Positions 1 through 13,190 are shown, counted from the stretch's first letter. The stretch: DNA of 64,000 nt from Perca fluviatilis (GCF_010015445.1 NC_053116.1:23457107-23521106); one strand, 5' to 3'. Translations and numbers: made by a program. Notes: generated by a model from the letters alone, not told the origin.

Positions 1-138
1 CTACAGAATTTTACAAAGCTTTTTCTTCTGTACTTGCCCCTTACTTGGTTAGAGTTTTCAATGAAGCAGTATTGAAGGGTCACCTATCCCCCACATTGTT
101 GGAGGCCTCTATTACTTTATTGTGGGACTGTGTCAGTT
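1..138 (+). mobile_element. L1-like LINE ORF2 fragment (RT N-terminal part), cut by the window edge
   Basis: Read from base 3, this stretch gives an open frame containing EFYKAFSSVLAPYLVRVFNE and then a segment ending EASITLL. That is the characteristic run just before the reverse transcriptase core of L1-type ORF2 proteins (EFYK.F...L.P.L...F.E......P.T...ASI.LL). The frame ends in a stop near 139, where a SINE has inserted. The left part lies outside the window. It is a dead fragment: no core RT motif is present and the sequence past the SINE does not continue a recognisable frame. Confidence 0.6.
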
Positions 139-153
139 AAGGAAACCCTTCTT

Positions 154-348
154 GGGCCCCTGGTTAGCTTCACCTGGTAGAGCAGGCTCCCGTAAATAGA
201 GGTTTACTCGTTGACGCAGCGGCCGCAGGTTTGACTCCAACCTGCGGCCCTTTGCTGCAGGTCATTCCCATTCTCTCTCCCCTTTCAAGTCTAAGCTGTC
301 CTATCCAAATAAAGGCCTACAAAGGCCCAAAAAATAATCAAAGAAAAA
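154..348 (+). mobile_element. tRNA-derived SINE with perfect target-site duplication
   Basis: The left part resembles a tRNA: an A-box-like run near 170-190 and a B-box-like GGTTTGACTCC at about 228-238. A tRNA-unrelated body follows and an A-rich tail closes the element. It is flanked by a 15-bp direct repeat, AAGGAAACCCTTCTT, at 139-153 and 349-363, which is the target-site duplication of a LINE-mobilised insertion. The body with GCGGCC, CTTTGCTGCAGGTCATT and AATAAAGGCC is familiar from percomorph genomes, though I cannot name the family with certainty. It interrupts the L1 fragment to its left. The perfect duplication implies a fairly recent insertion. Confidence 0.75.
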
Positions 349-363
349 AAGGAAACCCTTCTT

Positions 364-1206
364 TAGGATGACAATGAGAGCTTTAGTGATGATTAAAGTT
401 GTGTTTTGAAAAATAAGTGGTTTAATACAGGGATCTCTGGAAAAACAAATCGCAAGAGTTGATATTAGATTTGCCGTTAGTTAACATGTGCCTGTCTACA
501 TAAATAATTATGCTATTTAGAAATACAATCATGTAAACACAAGGGTATATTGTAGGCTATATATAATTTTCCAGCAAATTGTGACATCAGATGTTTGTTG
601 TTTCTGTTGTTGTTGCCCCTTTGTCAGTGGTGATCAGCCAGCAGAGGGTGCCAGAGCAAAATCCCAACTAATCAGGTATGGTTTATAATTGATTCACTAT
701 TTCAGTGACACAGACAGTACAAAAAAAGCATAATAGAAAGTTGTTCCTCCCCCCCAAAAAGTTCTTTTGCTGACTCTTGCTGCTTTAGTGTATGCTCATT
801 AGTGGACTGTCAACAGACAATACAGGATTTTAGAGGAGCACCTCTTATTCAGCTCTGTGGGGAAAGCCAATTTATAATTTCTCTAGTGTAAAGTCTTGAG
901 TCTTGTTTTTGCAGCCTCCTATGTATGTGACTATACTATGTACAGTATCTTCTAAGAAAATCAGTTTTAGGAATGGGGAAAGACTTTGGTACAGTCTTAG
1001 ACATTAAAAACAGAGTAGGCTAGCAATACACATTTGTATGTAAGAGTTGCATGCAAACAAAGGTTTTCATTTACTTTTCTAAAAATGGCTTTAATTTAAT
1101 GATTTCTTAAGGCATACCCAACAATAGAATGCAGAGAAACCAATACAAGAGCAATTTATTTGTACAGGTTAATTAAAGCCATAGTGCCATTTGGGCCACT
1201 CAATTC
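364..1206. other. Non-coding stretch, nothing recognised
   Basis: AT-rich sequence with stops in all frames and no repeat terminus or RNA gene that I can see. It separates the SINE-interrupted L1 fragment from the TTAA-flanked transposon. Confidence 0.5.
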
Positions 1207-1210
1207 TTAA

Positions 1211-3405
1211 AGGGGTGATAGAATGCAAAACCAATTTTACCTTTTCATAGTTGAAAAATTTGGTGGGTAAATAGGACATACATAGAACCTCAAAATCCCA
1301 ATGACACCTCTTTCCTCTGCAAATCTCACAATTTGAAACTGCCTCTGAAAACGGGCAAATCTCAACGAGCCACCAAGTTGACGTCAACTCGGCAGCTCCT
1401 CCTCATTTGGCTCTAGTCTCTCTCTTTGTCACGCCCCAACATTTACATAGGCTACACAACTGACCTGAGATCAGGTAGTCTTCTGAATCTAGGTCGCGCA
1501 GATCTCTGCTATTCCATTACAAAATTCACTTCTGAAACTTTTTTATGTGAGAAATCAACTATGTAAAGCTCAAATATGGGCCGTTTTACAAAAATGTATG
1601 GCTAATTGCAAATTTTGTCCGACTGTGTGTCGGAGTTCAGCGGCCGGTGCTGCCTGGGTTGCTACATCGCCGCCCTGCCTGTCCTCCTTCACAGACTCCG
1701 GCCTGCTGTGAGCTAGATTGAGCTCCGTCATGGCTGGCAGCCCGCAGTCCTCAATACCTGCGCAAACTCACCCTTTTTGGGGTGACTGGACTACCAAACG
1801 CCGCAGCCCTGACAGAGCTCCAGGGCCTGCAGCTCGCTGTTTTCCCTCCCCTCTTCCTACTAAATGGCCGGTGTGTGACTGAGAGTGCGGTCAGCGAGCT
1901 TGTTACGCCTGCAATCTCTTACCGCAGGTTGAGTTATTTAAACAAACAATCGGGGAAATAAACACCTCTTGTCCGCGAGTCTCATTGATAGAGCCCGCGG
2001 ATAGCTGGAGTCCATCAATGAGAGCTAGCTAGCCTCCTCCTAACGAGACCTCTGAAATTCACAAAAATGCATTAAATTTAAATCGGACTATGTTAGCTAA
2101 GCTTTGTAAGACCTTGGGGAACCTGTAATATAAGTGCCATGACGAAATTCAAACTGTAAATATACTATAGTTATGCCAAAAGTGTAGCTAGCTAGCCGCA
2201 ATCTTTTCCCATTGTATTGAATGGGACATATAGCTCTCTAGCTAGCTGCTCCTCCTAACAAGACCCCTCACATTCATAAAAATGCCTTAAATTGAAATGG
2301 ACTGTTAGCTTCTGTTAGCTTTGTAAGACCTTGGGGTAGCTGTGATATAAGTTCCGTGACAAAATTCAAACTGTAAATATATTACAGTCATACCTGTCAA
2401 GTTTTGGATTTGAAAATAAGGGAAATTTTCCGGCGCCCACCGCAAGCAGTCCCACCACCCCAACCAAGCTCCAGTATCCCTTACGTTTTAAGACAGGTGT
2501 ACAAGAAAGCTAAAATCACCACTTGATGCAGAATGCTGAAAACATTTACAATTTAAATAACTTTTCTTTACTCTGTTAGTGAGTTATTGTACAAATTTGT
2601 TGCAGACTTTGCATTCTTTAAGACTGTTGGAAGGAATGTATTTGTGGGCTGGGCCAGAGTGGTTACTTTTACATGAGAGTAGAGCGCAGACAGTTCTGTT
2701 GTCTAACGTCATCCTCAACACCCTTTCTGAACTTGCATTGCTATGGGGAATGCATAGTAAAGCCTTCATAAGTTTTTATTATTATTTTTTAATAACGCAG
2801 GTTAAAATACGGGAGATTTACGGGAAAATACTAATACGGGAGGACAGCGGGAAAGAAGGGTAAAATACGGGACTTTCCCGGCCAAAACGGGATACTTGAC
2901 AGGTATGATTACAGTTATGCCGGCAGCCGGCCGCGGAGCCCCGGTAGTGCAGTAATACACAAAGGGTGACTTTGCCCTGGGTATGGAGCCCAGCAGGCTG
3001 CTGCTTTCTCATCAGACTGTGTGGAGCTCCTAAAGTCCGACACGTCTTACCAAATTTGCAATTAGCCATCAATTTTCGTGAAACGGCCCATATTTGTGCT
3101 TTATATAGTTGATTTCTCGCATAAAAAAGTCTCAGAAGGGAATTTGGTAACAAAACATTGCAGTGTCTGGTCTCTAATGTGTGTGTATGGGGATTCGCTC
3201 AATCAATCAGCGCGCAGCTCATTTAAATATTCATGACCATACCATATTTGGAAGAAAACCTCTTGTTACAAATAGGGCCAAAACACAGGGCTGCATAAGG
3301 GCCAATAAAATATCAACCAGGCCATTTTCAGCCCAACCAATGTTACATACCCCATTAGAAGACCTAAGGAACAGTGTGAAATACCCTATATAATCTATCA
3401 CCCCT
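1211..3405. mobile_element. TTAA-flanked non-autonomous DNA transposon (Kolobok/T2-like), 2.2 kb
   Basis: The two ends are inverted copies of AGGGGTGATAGA, each flanked by TTAA (1207-1210 and 3406-3409). A TTAA target duplication together with TTAAAGG-type ends is the hallmark of the T2/Kolobok group described from Xenopus; piggyBac also uses TTAA but its ends usually differ. Long subterminal inverted repeats are visible: about 1505-1630 is the reverse complement of about 3035-3150. There is no transposase frame. The interior has a tandem duplication of about 215 bp (about 2030-2180 and 2245-2395), and the second copy is split by a hAT-like insertion at 2389-2907. Superfamily assignment is inference from ends and duplication. 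Confidence 0.75.
2389..2907. mobile_element. hAT-like MITE nested in the TTAA element
   Basis: The 519-bp insertion begins CATACCTGTCAAGT and ends with the reverse complement ACTTGACAGGTATG. It is flanked by a perfect 8-bp duplication, ATTACAGT, at 2381-2388 and 2908-2915. Eight-bp duplications with short inverted ends fit the hAT superfamily. The host sequence reads on smoothly when the insert and one duplication are ignored, and it matches the uninterrupted first copy of the host's internal tandem duplication. There is no transposase; the short open frames inside are not convincing. Confidence 0.8.
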
Positions 3406-3516
3406 TTAAAGTTGGAAAATATGAAAAATAGAGACCATTCTTCAGACTGAGTATTCTTAGGCCAACATTATAGTCTCGCATTCGCAGACCTATCTCCACA
3501 GTATGGAAGAGGATTA

Positions 3517-3635
3517 GGGCCACATGTGAAAACATTTAGCTATTTGAGTTCTGAGTTTAAAGTCAGAATTCTGAGAATAAAGTCAGAATTCTGACTTTAA
3601 ACTCAGAACTCAATACATGTTTTCACATGTGGCCC
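3517..3635. mobile_element. Near-perfect hairpin MITE (119 bp, TA-flanked)
   Basis: The two halves are inverted copies starting GGGCCACATGTGAAAACAT and ending ATGTTTTCACATGTGGCCC, with the centre carrying short GTCAGAATTCTGA units. It is flanked by TA at 3515-3516 and 3636-3637, consistent with a Tc1/mariner-type target duplication, though TA alone is weak evidence. It is non-coding and probably folds into one long hairpin if transcribed. Confidence 0.7.
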
Positions 3636-3639
3636 TAGC

Positions 3640-6214
<2,575 letters not shown>

Positions 6215-7039
6215 TTGCATGTTTATGTGTGATGTGAGTATGGGGGGGACATCATTGACATTCATTATAATGAAGTCTTCGCCCTTTCACCTCTCCCACA
6301 GTTGCTATAAGCATCACACCCAATCTGCACTGGTTCCAGTGAGAGGAAATACCAAGCAGATCTACATCACACATGACCTGAAACCTCAACCAAAGTACCT
6401 CAGAATCTAGATGGCTGATATAAGGTATAGTAAGATAGATTTTGATATAAATATATAAATGTTACCAATAACAATTTGTTACCACATTAAATCTGAAATA
6501 TCAGCCTGATTATCCAAATAAACAAGACGATTAATAGGAGATGTCTTTAGCCTCCTTTTGGAATTTTACAGCATGTGCAACTGAGGGATTTACAAGCAAC
6601 TAAGTGGACAATCCGGTTTTATCATGAGTTAGCATGGCTTAATTCACTTTATTTGGTTCTATGAAACAGGTTTTCAATGATCCACGTGAGGTTGCTTGAG
6701 TAACAAGTCTCATAAATAGATAAAATGAGGGCCGGGCAGGCTTAAAATGGAGATTAACACTATAATTACAGTTTGCTTCATTAAATCTGAACTTTAAAGC
6801 TCAAGTTTGATCACAAACTCCAAAACAAGAACTTCCTCCTTCTTTTTCTCTATATATTTTTTTCAAAACATTCTCTTCATTCTTTCATATTTTATTTGTT
6901 ATAGCGACCATGTTGTTTTTGTTCCACCAGTATTACTCCTGGAAGAGAAGAAGAAGACCAGAGGGGTTTGAAATAAGATAATCTAGAGTTAAATTGTGTA
7001 GGTCAACCTTTGGAAAACTTGAGGTAGTCATTTGATTGT

Positions 7040-7262
7040 TAGTCTCACATTGCCAGACCTAGCTCCACAGCACTGCGGTGTAAGGTCTGGCTACACCAAA
7101 GATACATTCTGGGATAGGAGAAAAAACGCTCTGGGTTGTTTGCATTTCTTTAAACCAATCGCAATCATCTTGGGCGGTGACAAGCTCCAGACGCAGCGAC
7201 GGTGGCTCTGCAAAATAGTCTTGAGAAGGAACTTGTTTTGGTAGAATGTTTGCACCCCACAA
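7040..7262 (+). mobile_element. MITE copy 1 with terminal hairpin (CATTGCCAGACC family)
   Basis: The end carries a small hairpin (7053-7090) formed by CCAGACC and GGTCTGG. It is followed by a body shared with the copies at 9211-9534 and 16927-17392: TTTAAACCAATCGCAATC, then a GAAGGAACTTGTTTTGGT motif. This copy is truncated at its far end. No transposase is present and the superfamily is not assigned. Confidence 0.65.
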
Positions 7263-7331
7263 AAGGAAACGCCACATACAATATTAAATTAAGTTAGCTA
7301 TTCACACAATACAGTAACGTGAGCAATTTAA

Positions 7332-8122
7332 AGCGTAACTCTCGCCAAAATGCCCTAGGGTCTTTTTGTGAATGTACCCGAGTCAAACTTTCGTTTAAAA
7401 GCATATTTAGGACGGAAGCGCCACTTTTAAGATTTACCTTATTTTCGTTTTTCGGTCAAATGGCCTTTTGAATGGGAGTGCTAGGGGCACTTTTATGCTA
7501 GCCTCAAAATAGCAATTTTTAAAACACTAAGAAGGCTCAACACAACATGAGACGTTGCTCGAAGTATCACCAGGGGCTCTACACCTTAACGACAGCATTG
7601 ACAATGTTGTACCCAGAGTTTACTAAAAAGAAAGGTTTTGAACAACGCACCGTAGCTCTTGTTGTTTCCGGCCGCTAACACCTCGGCAGTCAAAATTAGT
7701 CGATATCTGAATGCGAATGAACGGATTCCATATGAGGCTCCTTTTTCAACTACAAGGTCAATATTGTTTTTCACTAACGACAAAACAACAAATTATCTGT
7801 GCATTTATATGGAACTAAGCTTTAGGAGCTTTCCGTCTTTACTCTCCTCCCTGTTATGTTGCATTTGGAAATCGACTATTTTTGACTGACAAAATGGCTG
7901 TGGCCAGAAACAACAAGAGCTATGGTGAGTTGTTCAAAACCTTTCTTTTTAGTAAACTCTGGGTACACAAACAACGTTGTCAATGCTTTTGTTAAGGTGT
8001 AGTGCACCTTACCGCTAAATTTTAAAAGTGCCGCTTACATCCTAAATATGCTTTTAAACGAAAGTTTGACTTGTGTACATTCACAAAAAGACCCTAGGTT
8101 GCATTTTGGCGAGAGTTAAGCT
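7332..8122. mobile_element. TTAA-flanked inverted-repeat transposon, 791 bp
   Basis: The ends are inverted copies of AGCGTAACTCTCGCC / AGCTTAACTCTCGCC, flanked by TTAA at 7328-7331 and 8123-8126. The arms are long: about 7332-7670 is largely the inverse of about 7905-8122. The left arm carries an extra segment (about 7425-7560) that the right arm lacks. The central 230 bp is single copy. No transposase frame is present. The TTAA duplication suggests Kolobok or a related TTAA-targeting group. Confidence 0.7.
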
Positions 8123-8164
8123 TTAAATTAGATGGATACAGAGATAAACGTAATTTGCTCTTAC

Positions 8165-8340
8165 CAGTGTAACACTGTGTGTACTTCGTCCATAGCAATC
8201 CCTCCAATCGGTCCCAAAACATCCCAGTTAGATGGTAAATGCTGTAAACATATTCTTTGTAAATCTTTACAATCATTCCCTGAAAGAACCAAGGAGGTCT
8301 GCCTTATTGCAAAATCCAAATTTTCTTCAAAACTTGCCAT
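8165..8340 (-). other. Exon-like open frame beside a transposon end
   Basis: On the minus strand an ATG at 8340 opens a 58-codon frame (beginning MASFEENLDF) that runs into a good splice donor, CTG|GTAAGAGC, at 8165/8164, leaving phase 2. I do not recognise the protein and see no partner exon in the window. It lies just outside the TTAA-flanked element at 7332-8122. It may be a first exon captured by, or belonging to, a longer autonomous relative. Probability of real coding function here is low; a chance frame remains likely. Confidence 0.25.
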
Positions 8341-8711
8341 TTTCAGCGTGCAGCTTGCTAGCTCGAAGTCTGTTGTTGTTTCCCGAATCACAACACAGAG
8401 TGGAAGGTGAGGGACATTGCGCCATATGTCAGGCAATTATCCTGGAAATGTATTTCAGTTGATCCAGACTATTTGATTGTTTTCGAGGTAGAAAATTCCT
8501 GGAAATTGTGGCTGTTGCTTTAAATAATTTTTTTGGTTGAGTAGAGGCAAGCTTTATTCTGCTTTCTTTCTTCTTTTTTGGTGAGGACTAGCGGTGGGCT
8601 CACCTCTCCCAAGTGTACAGTGTAGGGATCGAGCTGGCACACGATATTCAGCATTTTTCCGATTATTGGAATCCGAAAGCTGATAAAAAGCAGAAAAGTA
8701 AATTAATTTAC

Positions 8712-8713
<2 letters not shown>

Positions 8714-8746
<33 letters not shown>
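8714..8746. repeat. (GT)n microsatellite
   Basis: Short GT dinucleotide run within the hAT-like composite. Confidence 0.9.
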
Positions 8747-8747
<1 letters not shown>

Positions 8748-9210
8748 TAAGTGGGCAGAAGAGAGATAGAGAAAGAGGAAGTAGACGTGTTGTAGATGCA
8801 ACCGGAGCAGAGTTGGTGGTTATTCATGTTCTAACGTCGGCCCTGGAGGTAACGAGTCTCCCCTGGTTTTCTGATCACAGTCGGAAACGAAGCGATCAGG
8901 AAAGGTTAACACATTTAACATTTTAACAGCTTATTAACGTGCGCTTGTTGCCCCGTGTGCGCTGATGCGCTCATCTGTTGACATTTCCGAATGCCTTCCC
9001 ACAGTTGCTTAACAAAAGCGGGCTTTCCACACAAACAGACGTAGCCTACATGTGTCATTAGTAGGCTATGAGAGGGAAAAAATTAGATTTTAACTGTGTT
9101 GGGCTCGGACATAAATTTCTTAATACCTGTTGGGATCGGGCCGGGTTCGGTCACGGCTCTGTCGGATGCGGGCCGGCCTCGGACAGAAAAATTCGGCCCG
9201 ATCCGGACTC

Positions 9211-9534
9211 TAGTCCACACAGCATTCCGGGATGGGAGAAAACATGCTCTGGTTTATTGGCATTTCTTTAAACCAATCGCAATCGTCATAGGTGGCGCTA
9301 AACACCAGGAAAAGCCACGGTGCTGCTGCAAAACTAGCCTCAGGAAGGAACTTATTTTGGTGGAACGTGTGTACGTTCAAAAGTTCAAAAACAGAAAACC
9401 CAGAAAGCTGTCTGGATTTACCCTGCAGAGATCTGAGGAGCAGTTAACCATAGTCCTCAGAAATCCACCAGAGTGTAAAATTCCAATACAAACAAAACGG
9501 AAGGTAATAGACCGTCGTGGATATAGAGTAGTCA
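9211..9534 (+). mobile_element. MITE copy 2 of the CATTGCCAGACC family (terminal hairpin missing)
   Basis: It shares long stretches with the copy at 16927-17392: CACACAGCATTCC, TTTAAACCAATCGCAATCGT, CTGGATTTACCCTGCAGAG and GATCTGAGGAGCAGTTAACC. The terminal hairpin is missing and the sequence joins directly to a CGGGCC-rich repeat on the left. The 148-codon frame across it is a shadow: the same family is broken by stops in its other copies. Confidence 0.7.
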
Positions 9535-10570
9535 ATTGCTGACCACGCTCTGCTGGACAAACTACGTATTGACACCATTTCTAAATCACCCCAAGCATCG
9601 TTTTCTGCATTATATCCTCTGTAAAAAAGTTTTCATATCGGCGTATTGAACAACATATACTTTGATACCGCTAGATACCAATATGTCTGTTATAGGCCAA
9701 TATCGGCTGATAAAATCGGCTCTAGGTACCACTCTTGTGGCCTCGCCTACTGCACTATCTGACTGGTTCTGGCTCTTACGGGCAAAGATGATTGCAGACT
9801 GGAGCTACTCCTGTGAGCGACTGGAGCTGTGTCGAATGGAAGGCAGCAGTCAGCAGATATTACTGAAGTTGTAATAAACATCCCAATCCAATGCAATGAA
9901 GTTGCAAAAACTCCCACTGTTTCCACTGGTAAGGTTGTTAGTAATAGTAGTTACTGGATGTAACTTCAGTTGTATGAGTAGACGAGAACTGGAAGGAGAG
10001 GAATGGAGTGAGACGCCGCCTGGACGCGGGGGAGAGGTGTGACGAGTTAATCATAGTTTATAAAAATGCAGCGCAGTGACGATACAGACATTTCATACAC
10101 CATACGTATGTATATATAATGTAGATGACTTGTCGATGCGCACTCCAACCACGTTGGACCCGTTTATGAGTCAGTTGTCACAGTTTGTCAACGTTAGTAG
10201 AATTAAGTCTGCAGTGTAGTTCATACACTTCACTGATAAACCAGACAAAACTTCCTCTCTCTCTCTCTCTTGATGGGTGCACTAAAGAAAAGACCTATTG
10301 GAGTATTACACATACCAAGACCGGGGAAGGCAGACTACAATTTATGCAAAGAAGGTGGAAGAGCAATGGCTCTTTTTTTTAAGATAATATTGAACGGTTA
10401 TCTTTAGCAACATTTAAACTAAGACTTGTTTTGGAGTTTGTTTTATTTAGATTTTCATTTTTACTGCAAATGTAAAAATGCAAATGTCGGTTATTGGTCT
10501 TCTTGATTACTAATAATTTGTATCGGAATCGGCCCTTAAAAAAACATATCAGTTGATCTCTAGTACTTTG

Positions 10571-11359
10571 ATTGGTTTAAGGTATAACAACAGCCCACCG
10601 TGTCTCTGCCCTGTCCACCCGTCAATGTCTGCAGAGATGTACGCTCTTACTAACAGAGCTAAAAAGTTTAAGAGCTAGCTACTAAGAGTAGAGCTAGCTA
10701 CTTGCTTTCCTATTTTGATAATGAATACTAAAATGCAGGCAAAGTTTTTGCAGTATATTGTATACATTGTTCTTGATGGGGCCCTGTGGTACCTTAAACC
10801 ACGGCTAACAAGAGAAATTTTGCCTTTAGCAACCCAATATCTCAAATAACCAGAGTAGAATAATGCAGCCCCTGCTATAATATTGATCTTTTGTATGATA
10901 TGTATGTTATTGTTACAGCCAGCTATTTTCTCAGGTTACCTGATAACTATTATTGTTTTGTAGTATTTCCCCAATTAGCTGCGTGGGGCTGAGGATAGGA
11001 TGTGTGCTTCTGTGGATATGGGTGTTGTACCTAACAAGCGTATTTGTTTTTGTTTATATTTTGTGTGTGTGCCCTCATGTACATATGTTGGTGTATGCAT
11101 GCAGCCATACATTGTAGTATGTGCTTGTGTGCACACAAGTGTGTACTTGTGTGTTGCGGGTGATGTTAGCATCCTGAGGCTGATTACCACCCTCTTCCCA
11201 GCGTCTTGTTTTTGCCCGTCTCTCCGCCTGTGTGGAAGTTGTGTGGGCACCCTCTGGATTGCCTCACCGCCGAAGCATGCCGGACCCTGTTATCCAGCTA
11301 TCCATCTGTGTTATTGATTTTTTCCCTCTTTGTAGAGTTTCATCTTTCCTCCTCTTTTA
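10571..11359. other. Non-coding stretch, nothing recognised
   Basis: Ordinary intergenic sequence with a loose GT-rich patch near 11055-11155. No supported gene. Confidence 0.5.
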
Positions 11360-11765
11360 TATAGAACGATGGAGAGGGAGGGAGAGCGAGAGAGAAAGGA
11401 GGGGGCAAAGCAGAGATCTGAGAGCTGGAGGGAAAAAAAGGGGGAAAAGGGGGGAGGGAGGGATGGAGCATTGGAGGAGCCGAACGACGGTGGGGCTTCT
11501 GAGGGTAGGGGTGTAGGAGGGGGGGGGCACTCAGCCTGGACTATGGATGAGCAGAGAGAAAGAGGCACTCTTGATGTGTGAGCTTTTCTCTCTCTCTCTC
11601 TCTCTCTCTGCCCATTCTCTTGGGAGCACCCCCTCCTCCTCCTCTCCTTCCTCCTCCATCCTGCTCTGAGGCGCCTCTGATACACACGCTCCACTCGCCA
11701 CCCCCTCCTCTTCCTCCTCCTCCTCCTCCTCTGCCTCTCGCTCTGTCCGCCTGCCTGCCGTCTCT
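11360..11765. repeat. Purine-rich then pyrimidine-rich low-complexity block
   Basis: GAGAGGGAGG-type sequence (11370-11530) is followed by CT and CCTCCT runs (11585-11740). The strand-asymmetric polypurine/polypyrimidine composition creates open frames rich in Arg/Glu/Gly or Ser/Leu/Pro that are not genes. Confidence 0.8.
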
Positions 11766-11769
11766 CCTT

Positions 11770-11940
11770 CCCGGGGGGCTTGGCCAGTGCTGGCGGCGCA
11801 GCCGTGATTTGCAGGAGATTTGTCTAAGTGAGAAGCAATTAGTGCGCCTAAGCACCACTAATGTATTCATGCTGGGGCCGCCGCCGCTCATCCTGTTTGG
11901 CGGTGCCAGGCCAGGCCAAACCAGGGCACCCTTGGTGTTC
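11770..11940. promoter_or_regulatory. Candidate conserved non-coding element A
   Basis: A complex, balanced sequence in an otherwise repetitive neighbourhood, with homeodomain-type cores CAATTAG and CTAATG around 11837-11872. It looks like a vertebrate enhancer core rather than decayed neutral DNA. This rests only on sequence texture; conservation was not tested. Confidence 0.25.
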
Positions 11941-12489
11941 TTCTCCCTGTCTTCGCTTGTCTCTTTTCATCTGCAGGCCATCATCTTGCTCTCACTCCCC
12001 TACAGATGACCCAGTCCTCTCTGATTCTATTAGCACAATAATTAGTCAACCAATGGTGCTAAAGTTTGTTATTATTTACCATGTTACTTTATTGCAAGTA
12101 TTTTAATGTATGCAACTTTACTCTCTCTCCAGTCTAAAGGCTTCTGCACAAATTGCCAGAGTAGAGTGGGGTTGTGAACCTACCTTCTAAATCCACACAC
12201 TTGAGTATACACTTAAATGAACACACAAACACATAAGAAACACACATGCACAACAAAGTGGAACAGTGGTGGTTGGTAGGATTCCCTTTGAAACCTGCGG
12301 TGTAGAAAGGCTTGTTTGCGAGTGTGCAAGCATGAGGGATGTTCTGCATGCTGTGACTCCCCAACTACTTGAGGATGAACTTTGGCCTTTTCTACACGTT
12401 CACTCTCTCTTACTCAGACAAAAACAAGATTAAGTCTGCTCATCTTTACTCCGCACTGACTGCCTTCCAAGTGGGAGCCTGCATGGACG

Positions 12490-12600
12490 GTGGGTGGTTT
12501 TGGAGCGAGGTGCTCGTTAATTAAAGATAGGCTAATTACTGGCACTTCTTAGCCTGGGTTTTGCGGCACTGATAAGAGGATAATCCTGGAGAGAAAGACG
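12490..12600. promoter_or_regulatory. Candidate conserved non-coding element B with OTX/CRX-type site
   Basis: Contains TTAATTAA, GCTAATTACTGG (homeodomain sites) and TAATCC at 12581-12586, the OTX/CRX consensus, within about 90 bp. Mouse mr-s/Samd11 is known to be controlled by Crx in photoreceptors, so such a site upstream of samd11 is suggestive. The element is about 33 kb from the exon, and the match is a short motif that also occurs by chance. Confidence 0.25.
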
Positions 12601-12615
12601 GAGATCGAACTGGTG

Positions 12616-12691
12616 CCCCCCCCCCCCCAACACACACACACACACACACACACAACACTACTCCAACCCCCGTCCCGTCCCGTCCCGTCCC
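12616..12691. repeat. Poly-C, (CA)n and (CCCGT)n simple repeats
   Basis: A C run at 12616-12628, a CA run at 12630-12654 and a CCCGT pentamer run at 12670-12691 lie in quick succession. No coding content. Confidence 0.9.
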
Positions 12692-13190
12692 ATCTCTGCA
12701 TTTTTAAGGAGCAGGACTTGCAACCAGAGAGTATAGAATATTCAAGCAGGCTGCACTTCAGCAGGTTGCACTTCAGCAGGAGGAAGCCTACATAAAAGAT
12801 GTTAGGCTAAGGGTTTCTGGGGCTATTTTAAAACTACTCTACACATCCACTGGTTTAGCTGAATTTGAAAGAAAATGCATAATGTTGTATTATAATGTGA
12901 CAGTGACTTTTTTGGTGCAGTCTCTGGTCACTTCCTGTGGGGAAAGTCTCAAGTACAACATTAGCTATAGAGCTACATCCCTGATGCATGTTTATTTAGT
13001 GCCTTTCTCCAACACACTTTTGTGTCTGTCTGCTAATTTGGATGCTTGTTTATGGTCATATTAACTTGTTTATCCTTTGGAGCCTATCCTCATTCCAGAT
13101 AGGCAAACACACATGCAGACACACACATGCAAACATGTAAATAATCACATTTACAATCCACCTCACACTCACATGACTGAAAGGTTGCAT
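12692..13190. other. Non-coding stretch
   Basis: Contains a short two-copy tandem of a TTGCACTTCAGCAGG-like unit near 12750-12782; otherwise nothing recognised. Confidence 0.5.

Larger units (their letters stand above)
8623..10562. mobile_element. hAT-like composite element, about 1.9 kb, with nested repeats
   Basis: The left end reads TAGGGATCGAGCTGG and the right end is the inverse of TAGAGATCAACTGATATG, a diverged inverted pair. The flanking 8-mers GTACAGTG (8615-8622) and GTACTTTG (10563-10570) agree at 6 of 8 positions, as expected of an old hAT duplication. Both ends continue into GATTATTGG and ATCGG-rich segments familiar from fish hAT repeats. A GT run (8714-8746), a CGGGCC/TCGGAC-rich repeat (about 9085-9210) and a MITE (9211-9534) lie inside. 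No transposase frame is present. Confidence 0.5.

Noticed and set aside
9096..9542. 148-codon plus-strand frame
   Set aside because: Lies across a CGGGCC-rich repeat and a MITE whose other copies are broken by stops.
11311..12009. Overlapping frames of 116-143 codons on both strands
   Set aside because: Caused by polypurine/polypyrimidine low-complexity sequence; no domain and no splice context.
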